Assembly (NCBI RefSeq): GCF_014467285.1
Contig: NZ_NKHR01000001.1
Coordinates: 1 to 64,000, forward strand
DNA: 64,000 nt
Reading direction: 5' to 3'
Origin: Xenorhabdus sp014467285
GTDB taxonomy: Bacteria > Pseudomonadota > Gammaproteobacteria > Enterobacterales > Enterobacteriaceae
Shown here: positions 26,671 to 36,093 of the stretch, one piece after another
Numbering within the stretch: the first letter of the stretch is position 1
How the letters are laid out: each line of letters starts with the position of its first letter
Program-made: the position numbers and the translations under genes
Notes under the pieces: model-generated
Databases searched by the model: none
Told to the model about the DNA's origin: nothing
The model's input: the letters and a program-made list of their open reading frames with translations, nothing else

Positions 26671-27177
26671 ATGAAAAACCTTGTAACGATGACCAATAAA
26701 AGTTTGGCATTTTTTACCATCTGCCTGCTGGTCTTTCTGGTTTTATGTGTGTCGTGGCAGGTAATTTCGCGCTATGTCTTAGATGCACCAAGCATTGAGA
26801 CTGATGAATTAGCGCGTTATCTGTTTATGTGGATCGCAATGATTGGCGCTGCATATACAACCGGGCAACATCGTCACCTTGCTATCGATCTGTTGATGAT
26901 GAAATTAACAGGAGTAAAGAAAAGTATTGTCGGTCTGATTATTCAGGCAGTAATTATTTCATTTTCTTCCATTGTGCTGCTTTATGGTGGCAGCCTTCTT
27001 GTTTCATCGACACTGGAAAATGGTCAAATCACACCTGTATTAGGTTGGAAGATGGGATACATCTATTTATGTTTGCCTATCAGCGGAATATTGATGATTT
27101 TCTATGCGCTCGTTGATGTGATCTCGATTCTTCAGCATTTTTCTGGTCAACCACCAGTTGTGTCTGAGAGTCATTAA
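26671..27177 (+). CDS. TRAP transporter small membrane subunit (DctQ family)
   Basis: The 168-residue protein has four hydrophobic helices (about 9-30, 48-66, 88-110, 126-150). It contains VISRYVLDAPSIETDELARYLF, where W/R-E-x-x-R near the second helix is typical of DctQ, and a following TGQHRHLAID. It pairs with the large subunit 24 bp downstream. First gene of the seven-gene hexuronate operon. Confidence 0.85.
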   Translation: MKNLVTMTNKSLAFFTICLLVFLVLCVSWQVISRYVLDAPSIETDELARYLFMWIAMIGAAYTTGQHRHLAIDLLMMKLTGVKKSIVGLIIQAVIISFSSIVLLYGGSLLVSSTLENGQITPVLGWKMGYIYLCLPISGILMIFYALVDVISILQHFSGQPPVVSESH

Positions 27178-27201
27178 TTTGTGGAGATAAGGGGTTAGAG
27201 T

Positions 27202-28500
27202 ATGGATTGGTATGTCATTGCCGCACTCTTTGGCACATTTGTAATATTACTGGTATTGAGTGTCCCTATTTCTTTTGCAATCGGCTTCTCTTCATTAGTT
27301 GCTATTACGATGACATTGCCGTTGGGATCTGCGATCACGGTTGTTGCACAACGTATGGCTGCGGGAGTAGATAACTTCTCTTTATTGGCGATCCCGTTCT
27401 TTATCCTGGCAGGAAATATTATGAACCAAGGCGGGATTGCTACGCGTTTGATCAATCTGGCTAAAGTGATTGGCGGCCGTTTGCCGGGATCATTAATGCA
27501 CGTCAATATTATGGCGAACATGCTTTTCGGGGCAATTTCAGGCTCGGCAGTGGCATCTGCTGCTGCGGTCGGGGGGACAATGGCGCCGATGCAGAGAAAA
27601 GAAGGATACGATCCTGAGTTGTCTGCTGCTGTGAATATCGCTTCTTGTCCTTCTGGTTTACTGATCCCACCTAGCAATACCTTGATTGTGTACTCGTTGG
27701 TTTCGGGGGGGACATCTGTTGCTGCCTTGTTCTTAGCGGGTTATATCCCTGGCATTATTATGGGGATTTCACTCATGATTGTGTCTGCCATTATTGCCAA
27801 GAGGAAGCGCTATCCTGTTGCACCTCGGCCAACATGGAGCGAATTTTTTGATACAGCGTGGAAAGCAATACCGTCATTAATGCTCATTGTGGTGATTATG
27901 GGCGGAATTATTGCGGGGATCTTCACGGCGACAGAAGCTTCAGCCATTGCCGTTCTCTACAGTTTTATTCTCGCAGTAGTGATTTATCGTGAAGTGAATT
28001 TCAAACAACTGCCCAAAATTATTCTTGATTCTGCCGTTACTACATCGATTGTTTTACTGTTGATTGGCGTATCAATGGGCATGTCCTGGGCGATGGCCAA
28101 TGCTGATCTGCCATATTTGATTGCGGATGCGTTGATGGCGGTTTCTGATAATCCACTGACCATCCTGCTGGTCATTAATATCATCCTGCTGATAGTGGGG
28201 ATCTTTATGGATATGACACCTGCCATTTTGATCTTCACGCCTATTTTCTTACCCGTTGCGATGAGCATGGGTATCGATCCTGTTCATTTTGGCATCATCA
28301 TGACGTTTAATCTGGCAATTGGGATTTGTACACCTCCCGTAGGCAGCGCTTTATTTGTGGGTTGCTCTGTGGGGGATGTGAGTATTGATAAGGTATTGAA
28401 GCCACTGTTACCAATGTATATCGCGCTGATCTCGGCGCTGGCACTGGTGACATATCTGCCGCAATTGAGTTTATGGTTACCTGAATTAGTCTTGAATTAG
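27202..28500 (+). CDS. TRAP transporter large membrane subunit (DctM family)
   Basis: The 432-residue protein has about twelve hydrophobic helices and family landmarks such as FSLLAIPFFILAGNIMNQGG, LPGSLMHVNIMANMLFGAIS, SGSAVASAAAVG and TPPVGSALFVG. It forms the secondary, sodium-driven translocation channel and works with DctP and DctQ. It is 14 bp from uxuA, tying transport to glucuronate catabolism. Confidence 0.92.
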   Translation: MDWYVIAALFGTFVILLVLSVPISFAIGFSSLVAITMTLPLGSAITVVAQRMAAGVDNFSLLAIPFFILAGNIMNQGGIATRLINLAKVIGGRLPGSLMHVNIMANMLFGAISGSAVASAAAVGGTMAPMQRKEGYDPELSAAVNIASCPSGLLIPPSNTLIVYSLVSGGTSVAALFLAGYIPGIIMGISLMIVSAIIAKRKRYPVAPRPTWSEFFDTAWKAIPSLMLIVVIMGGIIAGIFTATEASAIAVLYSFILAVVIYREVNFKQLPKIILDSAVTTSIVLLLIGVSMGMSWAMANADLPYLIADALMAVSDNPLTILLVINIILLIVGIFMDMTPAILIFTPIFLPVAMSMGIDPVHFGIIMTFNLAIGICTPPVGSALFVGCSVGDVSIDKVLKPLLPMYIALISALALVTYLPQLSLWLPELVLN

Positions 28501-28514
28501 TTATAGGGGGAATT

Positions 28515-29699
28515 ATGAAACAAACTTGGCGTTGGTATGGGCCTGAAGATCCCGTTTCATTAGCGGATATCCGTCAGGCAGGAGCAACAGGAATTGTGAC
28601 GGCGTTGCACCATATTCCCAATGGCGGAATCTGGCCTATCGAAGAGATAGAACAGCGTAAGGCGCTGATTGAAGATAATCAACTTGAGTGGACAGTTGTA
28701 GAAAGCGTTCCCGTTCATGAAGATATCAAAACGCATACCGGGGAGTACGAACGATGGATCGAAAACTATCAACAAACCTTACGTAACCTCGCTGCCTGCG
28801 GGATTAAAACAATATGCTACAACTTCATGCCTGTTCTGGATTGGACTCGCACTGATCTCGAATATGAATTACCTGATGGCTCAAAAGCGCTGCGTTTTGA
28901 TCAAATCGAATTTGCTGTCTTTGATATCCACATCTTGCAACGCCGTGGTGCAGAAAAAGCGTATTCCGATGCTGAAATTGTGCAGGCACAATCACGCTTC
29001 GCCTCAATGACCGAAGAAGAAAAACAAAAACTGACAAGCACGATCATCGCTGGTCTCCCCGGTGCAGAGGAAGGTTATACCTTAGAACAATTTCGCCAAC
29101 ACCTAACACGTTATACAGGGATTGATAAGGCCAAGTTGCGTGAGCACTTTGCTTATTTTCTGAAAAAGATCATTCCGGTTGCGGAAGAAATCGGTATCAA
29201 AATGGCCGTTCATCCTGATGATCCCCCGCGTGAGATCTTAGGCTTGCCACACATTGTTTCTACCATAGAGGATATGCGTTGGATAGCCGAAACGATAGAC
29301 AGCAATGCCAATGGCTATACGATGTGCACCGGATCTTATGGCGTGCGCGCGGATAATGATTTGGTGCAGATGATCAAATCATTTGGCTCCCGTATCTATT
29401 TCCTCCATTTGCGCTCAACCCTACGGGAAGAAAACCCCTCCACGTTCCACGAAGCGGCACATCTTGCCGGTGATGTGGATATGTATGAAGTGATCAAAGC
29501 GGTCGCAGAAGAAGAACATCGCCGATTGGTAGCGGGTGAAAATCACCTGATTCCAATGCGGCCTGATCATGGTCATCAAATACTTGATGATTTAAAAAAG
29601 AAAACGAACCCCGGCTATTCAGCAATTGGCCGCCTGAAAGGGCTGGCTGAAATTCGTGGCCTTGAGTTGGGTATTCATCGTGCATTTTTCCCAAAATAA
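28515..29699 (+). CDS. uxuA: Mannonate dehydratase
   Basis: The 394-residue protein has the same length as E. coli UxuA. It starts MKQTWRWYGPEDPVSL and includes VTALHHIPNGGIWP, VHPDDPPREILGLPHIVS and MRPDHGHQILDD, whose His, Asp and Cys residues hold the metal. It converts D-mannonate to 2-keto-3-deoxygluconate. AGGGGGAA precedes the ATG. Confidence 0.95.
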   Translation: MKQTWRWYGPEDPVSLADIRQAGATGIVTALHHIPNGGIWPIEEIEQRKALIEDNQLEWTVVESVPVHEDIKTHTGEYERWIENYQQTLRNLAACGIKTICYNFMPVLDWTRTDLEYELPDGSKALRFDQIEFAVFDIHILQRRGAEKAYSDAEIVQAQSRFASMTEEEKQKLTSTIIAGLPGAEEGYTLEQFRQHLTRYTGIDKAKLREHFAYFLKKIIPVAEEIGIKMAVHPDDPPREILGLPHIVSTIEDMRWIAETIDSNANGYTMCTGSYGVRADNDLVQMIKSFGSRIYFLHLRSTLREENPSTFHEAAHLAGDVDMYEVIKAVAEEEHRRLVAGENHLIPMRPDHGHQILDDLKKKTNPGYSAIGRLKGLAEIRGLELGIHRAFFPK

Positions 29700-29729
29700 T
29701 TTCTGGCCTTGAACCCTACAGGGGAGTGA

Positions 29730-29771
29730 ATGAATGTCACTCATTGCCACTTATTTGTGAGTCGATTATGA
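29730..29771 (+). CDS. Possible 13-codon leader peptide upstream of uxuB
   Basis: GGGGAG at 29721-29726 lies just before an ATG (29730) that opens MNVTHCHLFVSRL, and its TGA overlaps the uxuB ATG (ATGA). The uxuB ATG itself has only a weak ribosome binding site, so translation of this short frame could deliver ribosomes to uxuB. It may be chance. Confidence 0.3.
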   Translation: MNVTHCHLFVSRL

Positions 29772-31243
29772 AAAAAAATCTTGTCAGTGCGATAACGTCT
29801 GTCCAATACCCTCGCTGGACAACCGAACGTTTGACTTCCCGTATGGTGCATTTAGGCTGCGGTGCGTTTCATCGGGCGCATCAGGCACTTTATACGCATC
29901 ATGTATTAGAACAAACAGACAGTGATTGGGGATTTTGTGAAGTTAATCTGATGCTAAACGATACTTCACTGATTGAAAATCTGAAAAAACAGTCCATGCG
30001 CTATCACGTTGCAGAGAAAGGGGGAGAGGAGGTCACATTAAAAATTATTGGTTCGATGAAAGAAGGGATGCACCCATTAATTGATGGTGTTCAGGCAATT
30101 ATTGAAAAAATGGCGCATCCGGATGTCGCCATCATCTCTTTGACCATCACCGAAAAAGGCTATTGTACCGATGCCGCGACAGGGCATTTAGACACCAATA
30201 ATGAATTGATTATTAAAGATATTGCCAATCCTACTGTGCCAAGATCAGCCATCGGGTACATTACTGCGGCATTAAAATTGCGTTTTGAACGAAGCCTACC
30301 TGCGGTGACGATTTTGTCGTGCGATAACGTTCGGGAAAATGGGCATGTTGCCCGTGAAGCCGTATTGGGTCTGGCGCGTTTGCAGGACGAAAAATTGGCA
30401 CAATGGATAGAAAACCAAGTGACATTTCCCTGTACGATGGTGGATCGTATTGTGCCGGCAGCCACACCAGAAACGTTAACTGAAATTGCCCAACATCTGG
30501 GCGTTGAAGATCCTTGTGCTATTGCCTGCGAACCTTTTCGTCAATGGGTGATTGAAGATAACTTTGTCAATGGGCGTCCAGATTGGGATCTGGCCGGTGC
30601 GCAATTTGTGGACGATGTGGTGCCATTTGAAATGATGAAATTGCGCATGTTAAATGGCGCTCATTCATTTCTGGCCTACCTGGGCTATTTAGGCGGTTAT
30701 GCGCATATTTCCGATACGATGACAAATGCTGATTATCGTCAGGCAGTGTACGCACTGATGCTGAATGAACAAGCCCCAACCCTATCGATGCCAGAAGATA
30801 CCGACTTAGTCGCTTATGCGGATAACCTGATCGAACGGTTCGCTAATCCAGCGTTAAAACATCAGACATGGCAAATTGCGATGGATGGCAGCCAGAAATT
30901 GCCACAACGTATGCTTGATTCCATTGAATGGCACCTTGTGCAGGGAAGTGATTATCGTCATTTAGCGCTCGGTGTGGCGGGTTGGATGCGTTATATCAGT
31001 GGCGTGGATGAACAAGGCCAACCCATTGATGTGCGTGATCCATTAAAAGCGGCTTTTGCGGCGATTTTTGCCAAATATGGTCATTCTGTTGCTGTGGCGG
31101 AAGAGGTGGTGAAAGAGCTACTGGCAATTGAATCGATCTTTGGTAAGGAATTGGTAAAAAACCGTGACTTTGTCGATAACGTAACCAAGGCTTACCAGAA
31201 CCTACTGAATGTTGGCGCACGCCAAGCGGTTGCGACTCTTTAG
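29768..31243 (+). CDS. uxuB: Fructuronate reductase (mannonate oxidoreductase)
   Basis: I choose the ATG at 29768 (491 residues; E. coli 486) over a GTG 42 bp upstream, because MKKNLVSAITS matches the family start. The protein is a polyol/hexuronate dehydrogenase: MVHLGCGAFHRAHQALY is the nucleotide-binding start, and LRMLNGAHSFLAYLGYL carries the catalytic N/H pair near its middle. It reduces D-fructuronate to D-mannonate with NADH. Confidence 0.93.
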   Translation: MKKNLVSAITSVQYPRWTTERLTSRMVHLGCGAFHRAHQALYTHHVLEQTDSDWGFCEVNLMLNDTSLIENLKKQSMRYHVAEKGGEEVTLKIIGSMKEGMHPLIDGVQAIIEKMAHPDVAIISLTITEKGYCTDAATGHLDTNNELIIKDIANPTVPRSAIGYITAALKLRFERSLPAVTILSCDNVRENGHVAREAVLGLARLQDEKLAQWIENQVTFPCTMVDRIVPAATPETLTEIAQHLGVEDPCAIACEPFRQWVIEDNFVNGRPDWDLAGAQFVDDVVPFEMMKLRMLNGAHSFLAYLGYLGGYAHISDTMTNADYRQAVYALMLNEQAPTLSMPEDTDLVAYADNLIERFANPALKHQTWQIAMDGSQKLPQRMLDSIEWHLVQGSDYRHLALGVAGWMRYISGVDEQGQPIDVRDPLKAAFAAIFAKYGHSVAVAEEVVKELLAIESIFGKELVKNRDFVDNVTKAYQNLLNVGARQAVATL

Positions 31244-31257
31244 GCCATGAGGAAAAC

Positions 31258-32700
31258 ATGATGAAAACCTTTATGTGTGAAGATTTCCTGTTAAATAATG
31301 ACGTTGCCCGCAGCCTTTATCATGATTATGCGGCGTTGATGCCTATTTATGATTATCACTGTCATCTCAATCCAAAAGAGATTGCGCAAAACCGCCGTTT
31401 TCATAACCTTGGTCAAATCTGGTTGGAGGGCGATCATTATAAATGGCGGGCGATGCGTGCGGCAGGGATTGAAGAGGCGCTGATTACCGGCACTGAAAGC
31501 AGTGATTATGAAAAATACCTCGCATGGGCGAAAACGGTTCCTCTGACGATCGGCAATCCGCTTTATCACTGGACACATCTGGAATTGCGACGCCCATTTG
31601 GCATTAGCGGAAAATTATTTGGGCCTGACACCGCAGAGGCTCTCTGGCACGAGGCGAACGAGAGACTCTCTCAGCCTGAATTTTCTGCCCGTGGCATTAT
31701 GCAGCAAATGCAGGTACGAATGGTTGGAACAACGGATGATCCCATTGATTCTCTCGAATATCATCAACAGATTGCCAAAGATAAAGACTTTACCATCAAA
31801 GTATTACCAAGCTGGCGTCCAGACAACGTCTTCAAAATTGAGTTGCCGGGTTTTTGTGACTATCTTGAACGATTAGGAGAAGTTGCAGATGTCTCTATCG
31901 GGTGTTTTGCTGATTTATTGCAGGCGTTAGAGCGTCGCCTTAAACACTTTCAGGATCACGGCTGTGTGGCATCGGATCATGGAATTGAACAGTTGCGTTA
32001 TGCGCCAATCCCTGACGAAAAAGTGTTAGACATCATTTTGCAAAAGCGCAGACAAGGGCAATTACTCAGCGAATTAGAAATAGCACAATTCACGACAGCG
32101 GTGCTGGTTTGGTTAGGGAAGCAGTACGCGACACGCGGCTGGGTCATGCAAATACATATTGGCGCTTTGCGCAATAACAACACGCGTATGTTTAATCTGT
32201 TAGGGTCGGACAGCGGCTTTGATTCCATTGGGGATAATCCTATCGCTTACCCATTATCACGCTTGCTGGATGAGATGGATAAAACAGACGAATTACCGAA
32301 AACCATTCTCTATTGCTTAAACCCCCGCGATAATGAAGTGATCGCGACCATGATTGGCAATTTTCAGGGCGGGATCCTTGCACAAGATGGGAAAAGTATC
32401 GGGGGAAAAATCCAATTTGGATCGGGCTGGTGGTTTAACGATCAAAAAGATGGCATGCAGCGCCAATTAGAACAACTCTCTCAGTTAGGCTTATTAAGCC
32501 AGTTTGTCGGTATGCTGACAGATTCACGCAGTTTTTTATCTTACACCCGACATGAATATTTTCGTCGCATTCTCTGCAATATATTGGGGAATTGGGTCGA
32601 AAATGGCGAAATTCCCCATGATGAAAAAATGTTGGGACAGATAGTTCAAGATATCTGCTTCAATAATGCTGAACGTTATTTTCAGGTCGTGAAGGATTAA
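31258..32700 (+). CDS. uxaC: Glucuronate isomerase
   Basis: The 480-residue protein (E. coli 470) has YDYHCHLNPKEIA and GNPLYHWTHLELRRPFGI near the N-terminus, the metal-binding and substrate regions of the UxaC amidohydrolase fold, and VGMLTDSRSFLSYTRHEYFR near the end. It converts D-glucuronate to D-fructuronate (or galacturonate to tagaturonate). It lies 14 bp after uxuB and has AGGA before the start. No uxaA/uxaB is present, so the glucuronate branch is the complete one. Confidence 0.95.
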   Translation: MMKTFMCEDFLLNNDVARSLYHDYAALMPIYDYHCHLNPKEIAQNRRFHNLGQIWLEGDHYKWRAMRAAGIEEALITGTESSDYEKYLAWAKTVPLTIGNPLYHWTHLELRRPFGISGKLFGPDTAEALWHEANERLSQPEFSARGIMQQMQVRMVGTTDDPIDSLEYHQQIAKDKDFTIKVLPSWRPDNVFKIELPGFCDYLERLGEVADVSIGCFADLLQALERRLKHFQDHGCVASDHGIEQLRYAPIPDEKVLDIILQKRRQGQLLSELEIAQFTTAVLVWLGKQYATRGWVMQIHIGALRNNNTRMFNLLGSDSGFDSIGDNPIAYPLSRLLDEMDKTDELPKTILYCLNPRDNEVIATMIGNFQGGILAQDGKSIGGKIQFGSGWWFNDQKDGMQRQLEQLSQLGLLSQFVGMLTDSRSFLSYTRHEYFRRILCNILGNWVENGEIPHDEKMLGQIVQDICFNNAERYFQVVKD

Positions 32701-32703
32701 AGG

Positions 32704-33714
32704 ATGCAGATGCGGAAAATTGCCCTGATTGGCGAATGTATGATTGAGCTAAATGGCATCCCATTTGGTGCCATGACACAAAGCTATGGCGGTGATGTGC
32801 TGAACAGTGCGGTCTATCTGGCTCGCGCTGGAGGCGATATGCTTGATGTCCATTTCGTCACGGCAATGGGAACGGATCCCTTGAGTGAAGGCATGATCTC
32901 ACGCTGGCAGCAAGAGGGCATTAATACTTCGTTAGTGTTACGTGATAGCGCACATCAGCCCGGTTTATACCTGATCCAACTCAATGAAAAAGGTGAACGC
33001 ACGTTTCTTTACTGGCGCAATAACTCGGCGGCGCGTTATCTCTTGCAGCATTCTGATTACCCCATATTGCGCCAGCAATTGCAGAACATGGATGTGCTCT
33101 GTCTCAGCGGGATCAGTTTGGCTATTTTGCCTGAAAATGATCGCCAATTGCTGCTCATTGATTTGAAACAGTTATCTTCTGAAGGGAAAGTGATTTTCTT
33201 TGACAGTAATTATCGTCCGGCCTTATGGGGAAATAAAACGCAAGCCCGTGAGTGTTATCAGCAAATGTATGCCATCACGGATATTGCATTAGTCACTGAC
33301 GATGATGAAGCGCGTCTCTGGGGAGATACTTCAACTGAGGAAAGTTTTCATCGCCTGAAAAGAATGGGGGTTAAACAAGCCATTATCAAAGCGGGTAAAC
33401 GGGGCTGTTTTTATCGTGACTTAAGCGGTTGCAATGCCACACAACATATTAAGACTCAACCTGTTACACCTGTCGTTGATACCACTTCGGCAGGTGATGC
33501 TTTTAATGCGGGTTTTATCGCGGGGCTGTTAAATGGGAAATCTGTTCATGATTCAGCATTAATGGGGCATCAGCTCGCAGGGGTTGTGATCCAGCATAAA
33601 GGGGCGATTATCCCGCAGGCTGCGACACAAGGGGTTACCGCACGTTTTTTTAATTCGAACGAAATCGGAGGGAATAAAAATGCAAGAGATGATGATACGT
33701 CTGCGTCAGATTAA
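32704..33714 (+). CDS. kdgK: 2-Keto-3-deoxygluconate kinase
   Basis: The 336-residue PfkB-family kinase (E. coli 309) has GECMIELNG at the start, SYGGDVLNSAVYLAR for substrate binding, and the catalytic DTTSAGDAFNAGF near residue 262. It phosphorylates KDG to KDPG. Its C-terminal 20-odd residues run 35 bp into eda, which explains the extra length. A second ATG at 32710 is an alternative start. Confidence 0.93.
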   Translation: MQMRKIALIGECMIELNGIPFGAMTQSYGGDVLNSAVYLARAGGDMLDVHFVTAMGTDPLSEGMISRWQQEGINTSLVLRDSAHQPGLYLIQLNEKGERTFLYWRNNSAARYLLQHSDYPILRQQLQNMDVLCLSGISLAILPENDRQLLLIDLKQLSSEGKVIFFDSNYRPALWGNKTQARECYQQMYAITDIALVTDDDEARLWGDTSTEESFHRLKRMGVKQAIIKAGKRGCFYRDLSGCNATQHIKTQPVTPVVDTTSAGDAFNAGFIAGLLNGKSVHDSALMGHQLAGVVIQHKGAIIPQAATQGVTARFFNSNEIGGNKNARDDDTSASD

Positions 33715-34312
33715 AATCGTGCCTGTGATAGCCATTGAAGAGGCCAGAGATATCATTCCTCTTGGTCACGCATTAGCAGACAACGGCCTGCCTGTGGCTG
33801 AAATCACATTTCGTACCAAGAGCGCCGCCGAAGCGATTAGCCTGCTGAAAGCTGAGCGGCCAGATATGCTAATCGGTGCAGGTACCGTGCTTCATCGTGA
33901 ACACGCTCGTCAGGCAAAAGTAGCAGGGGCAGAATTTGTCGTCTCACCGGGACTTAACCCAAACACCGTACAAGCGTGCCAGCAAATCGGCATCCCTATC
34001 ATTCCCGGCGTAAATAACGCCAGCACGATCGAACAAGCGCTGGAATTAGGCATCGATTTTGTCAAATTCTTCCCTGCTGAACCATCGGGTGGAATTACGA
34101 TGATTAAAGCATTACTTGCACCGTACCCACAGTTACAAGTTATGCCAACAGGTGGGATCAGTGTTAAGAACATTCACGATTATCTTGCTATTCCACAAAT
34201 TGTTGCATGTGGTGGCTCCTGGATGGTCAGCCCACAGTTGATTCGAGATAAGGAGTGGAAGAAGGTTGGTGAATTGGTGAGGGAGGCGGTGGAGTTGGTA
34301 GGCTTGCTGTGA
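33680..34312 (+). CDS. eda: KDPG aldolase (2-keto-3-deoxy-6-phosphogluconate aldolase)
   Basis: The 210-residue protein is a class I KDPG/KHG aldolase: KIVPVIAIEEARD, the catalytic Glu in LPVAEITFRT, IGAGTVL and the Schiff-base Lys in DFVKFFPAE are in place. It splits KDPG into pyruvate and glyceraldehyde-3-phosphate, finishing the pathway. It starts inside kdgK with its own CGGAGGG ribosome binding site. Confidence 0.93.
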   Translation: MQEMMIRLRQIKIVPVIAIEEARDIIPLGHALADNGLPVAEITFRTKSAAEAISLLKAERPDMLIGAGTVLHREHARQAKVAGAEFVVSPGLNPNTVQACQQIGIPIIPGVNNASTIEQALELGIDFVKFFPAEPSGGITMIKALLAPYPQLQVMPTGGISVKNIHDYLAIPQIVACGGSWMVSPQLIRDKEWKKVGELVREAVELVGLL

Positions 34313-34373
34313 TGGAGTTATGTGTTGCTCCAACAAACCCAAACTCTACACATTGTGTATGCCCCCAAAAAAA

Positions 34374-34428
34374 TAAACCGCCACAGAATGTCATTATTCA
34401 AAAATATAGAGATATCAGCGGCGGTTTA
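34374..34428. terminator. Long-loop inverted repeat between eda and hsdM
   Basis: TAAACCGCC is repeated inverted as GGCGGTTTA with a 37-nt loop, between the convergent eda and hsdM genes. It may end both transcripts, though the loop is long for an intrinsic terminator. Confidence 0.4.
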
Positions 34429-34435
34429 ATTAGAG

Positions 34436-36082
34436 TCAGAATATTGGTGGTAAACCAAGTTCTTTTAAGAATTGATTATGTGTTTCTGTTGCCTTAGCAG
34501 CCTTTTTTTCCAATTCGGTTAATTCTGCATGTACGGCTAGCAAATCAATTTTTTCTTCTGGTTTGGCAGTACTTACGTAGCGAGAAATATTCAAGTTGTA
34601 ATCGTTTTTCTCAATTTCATCCATTGATACACGGCGGGAATAACGATCTTCTTCCTCGCGGAACCGGTATGTTTCGACAATTTTATCGATGTGCTCTGGT
34701 AGTAAGCGGTTTTGGCGTTTACCTTTTTCAAAGTATTCACTGGCATTGATGAATAATACATCATCTGGTTTTTTGCACTTTTTCAGCACGAGAATACAAA
34801 CCGGAATACCAGTTGAGAAAAATAAGTTGGCTGGTAAACCTATTACCGTGTCGATATTGCCATCTTTTAACAGCTTGGTACGGATGCGTTCTTCAGCCCC
34901 TCCACGGAACAATACGCCATGAGGTAGAATAATAGCCATGGTGCCTTCATCACTTAGAAAGTGAAATCCATGCAGTAGGAAAGCAAAATCTGCCGCGGAT
35001 TTAGGAGCCAGACCGTAATTTTTAAAACGGAAGTTTTTGCCAAGTTCCTCTTTTGGTTCCCAGCGATAGCTGAAGGGAGGATTCGCTACTATAGCATCGA
35101 ATTCCAGCTTTTTGGCAGGGTTCATTTCATTCAGAATATCCCAATCGTTCAGTAGTGAATCGCCATGGAAAATTTCAAATTCTGAATCTTTCACGCCATG
35201 TAGCAGCATATTCATGCGAGCTAAGTTGTAGGTAGTAATATTTTTCTCTTGCCCGTAAATTCTGCCAATACCATGTGGGCCGAGTTGTTTACGCACGTTC
35301 AGTAGTAAGGAACCAGAGCCACAGGCGAAATCCAGTACTTTGTTGAGTTTTTTTTTGGGGCCGGTAGCTGGTTTTTGGCTGTCGAGAGTAACGATCTTGG
35401 ATATTATCGTTGACAATGGTTGTGGAGTATAAAATTCACCCGCTTTTTTACCACTATTTGCAGCAAATTCACCAATTAAGTATTCATAGGCATCACCCAA
35501 GATATCACTATCAGTAGAAAATTGAGCAATACCTTTAGCAATTGCGGAAATAACTGCACAAAGTTTATCATTACGGGTAGTGTAATCTTTACCCAGTTTG
35601 TCGGAGCTAAGGTTAATCTCTGAGAAGAGTCCTTTAAACGTACTTTCAAAGGATTGATTTTCAATATACTTAAAGCCATCCCCTAAAGTATCTAATAAAT
35701 CATTATGTTGAGTTCTTGCTAATTCGGCAATGTTGCTCCATAGGTATTGAGGTTCGATAACATAATGCACTTTGCGGCGCATTTGCTTTTCAAATTCATT
35801 GATATCCTTAGGATTATTTTCATACCAAATATCTAAAGGCGTTCTTCTTTTCTTCTTAAGTGCTTGTTCATCATCAGATGTGAGCACGGCATCAGGTGGA
35901 AGTTCAGGATAATCAGCTCCTAACTCTTTTTTAGCCGCTGTTTCATAGTTATCTGACAAATAACGTAAGAAAAGAAACGATAACATATAGTCACGAAAGT
36001 CATCGGCATTCATGGCACCACGTAATTTATCTGCGATATCCCAGAGTGTTTTACCTAGTCTATTGAGTTCTTGTTGAGTCAT
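34436..36082 (-). CDS. hsdM: Type I restriction-modification methyltransferase subunit
   Basis: The 548-residue protein has the HsdM N-terminal helical domain, the S-adenosylmethionine motif VLDFACGSG (249-257) and the N6-adenine catalytic NPPF (334-337). It methylates adenine in the recognition site as M2S and is needed for restriction as R2M2S. It is the last gene of the minus-strand hsd operon, 11 bp after the embedded ATPase gene. GARAIIV-like features are normal, so it appears active. Confidence 0.95.
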   Translation of the reverse strand: MTQQELNRLGKTLWDIADKLRGAMNADDFRDYMLSFLFLRYLSDNYETAAKKELGADYPELPPDAVLTSDDEQALKKKRRTPLDIWYENNPKDINEFEKQMRRKVHYVIEPQYLWSNIAELARTQHNDLLDTLGDGFKYIENQSFESTFKGLFSEINLSSDKLGKDYTTRNDKLCAVISAIAKGIAQFSTDSDILGDAYEYLIGEFAANSGKKAGEFYTPQPLSTIISKIVTLDSQKPATGPKKKLNKVLDFACGSGSLLLNVRKQLGPHGIGRIYGQEKNITTYNLARMNMLLHGVKDSEFEIFHGDSLLNDWDILNEMNPAKKLEFDAIVANPPFSYRWEPKEELGKNFRFKNYGLAPKSAADFAFLLHGFHFLSDEGTMAIILPHGVLFRGGAEERIRTKLLKDGNIDTVIGLPANLFFSTGIPVCILVLKKCKKPDDVLFINASEYFEKGKRQNRLLPEHIDKIVETYRFREEEDRYSRRVSMDEIEKNDYNLNISRYVSTAKPEEKIDLLAVHAELTELEKKAAKATETHNQFLKELGLPPIF

Positions 36083-36093
36083 GGTTGCTTCAC

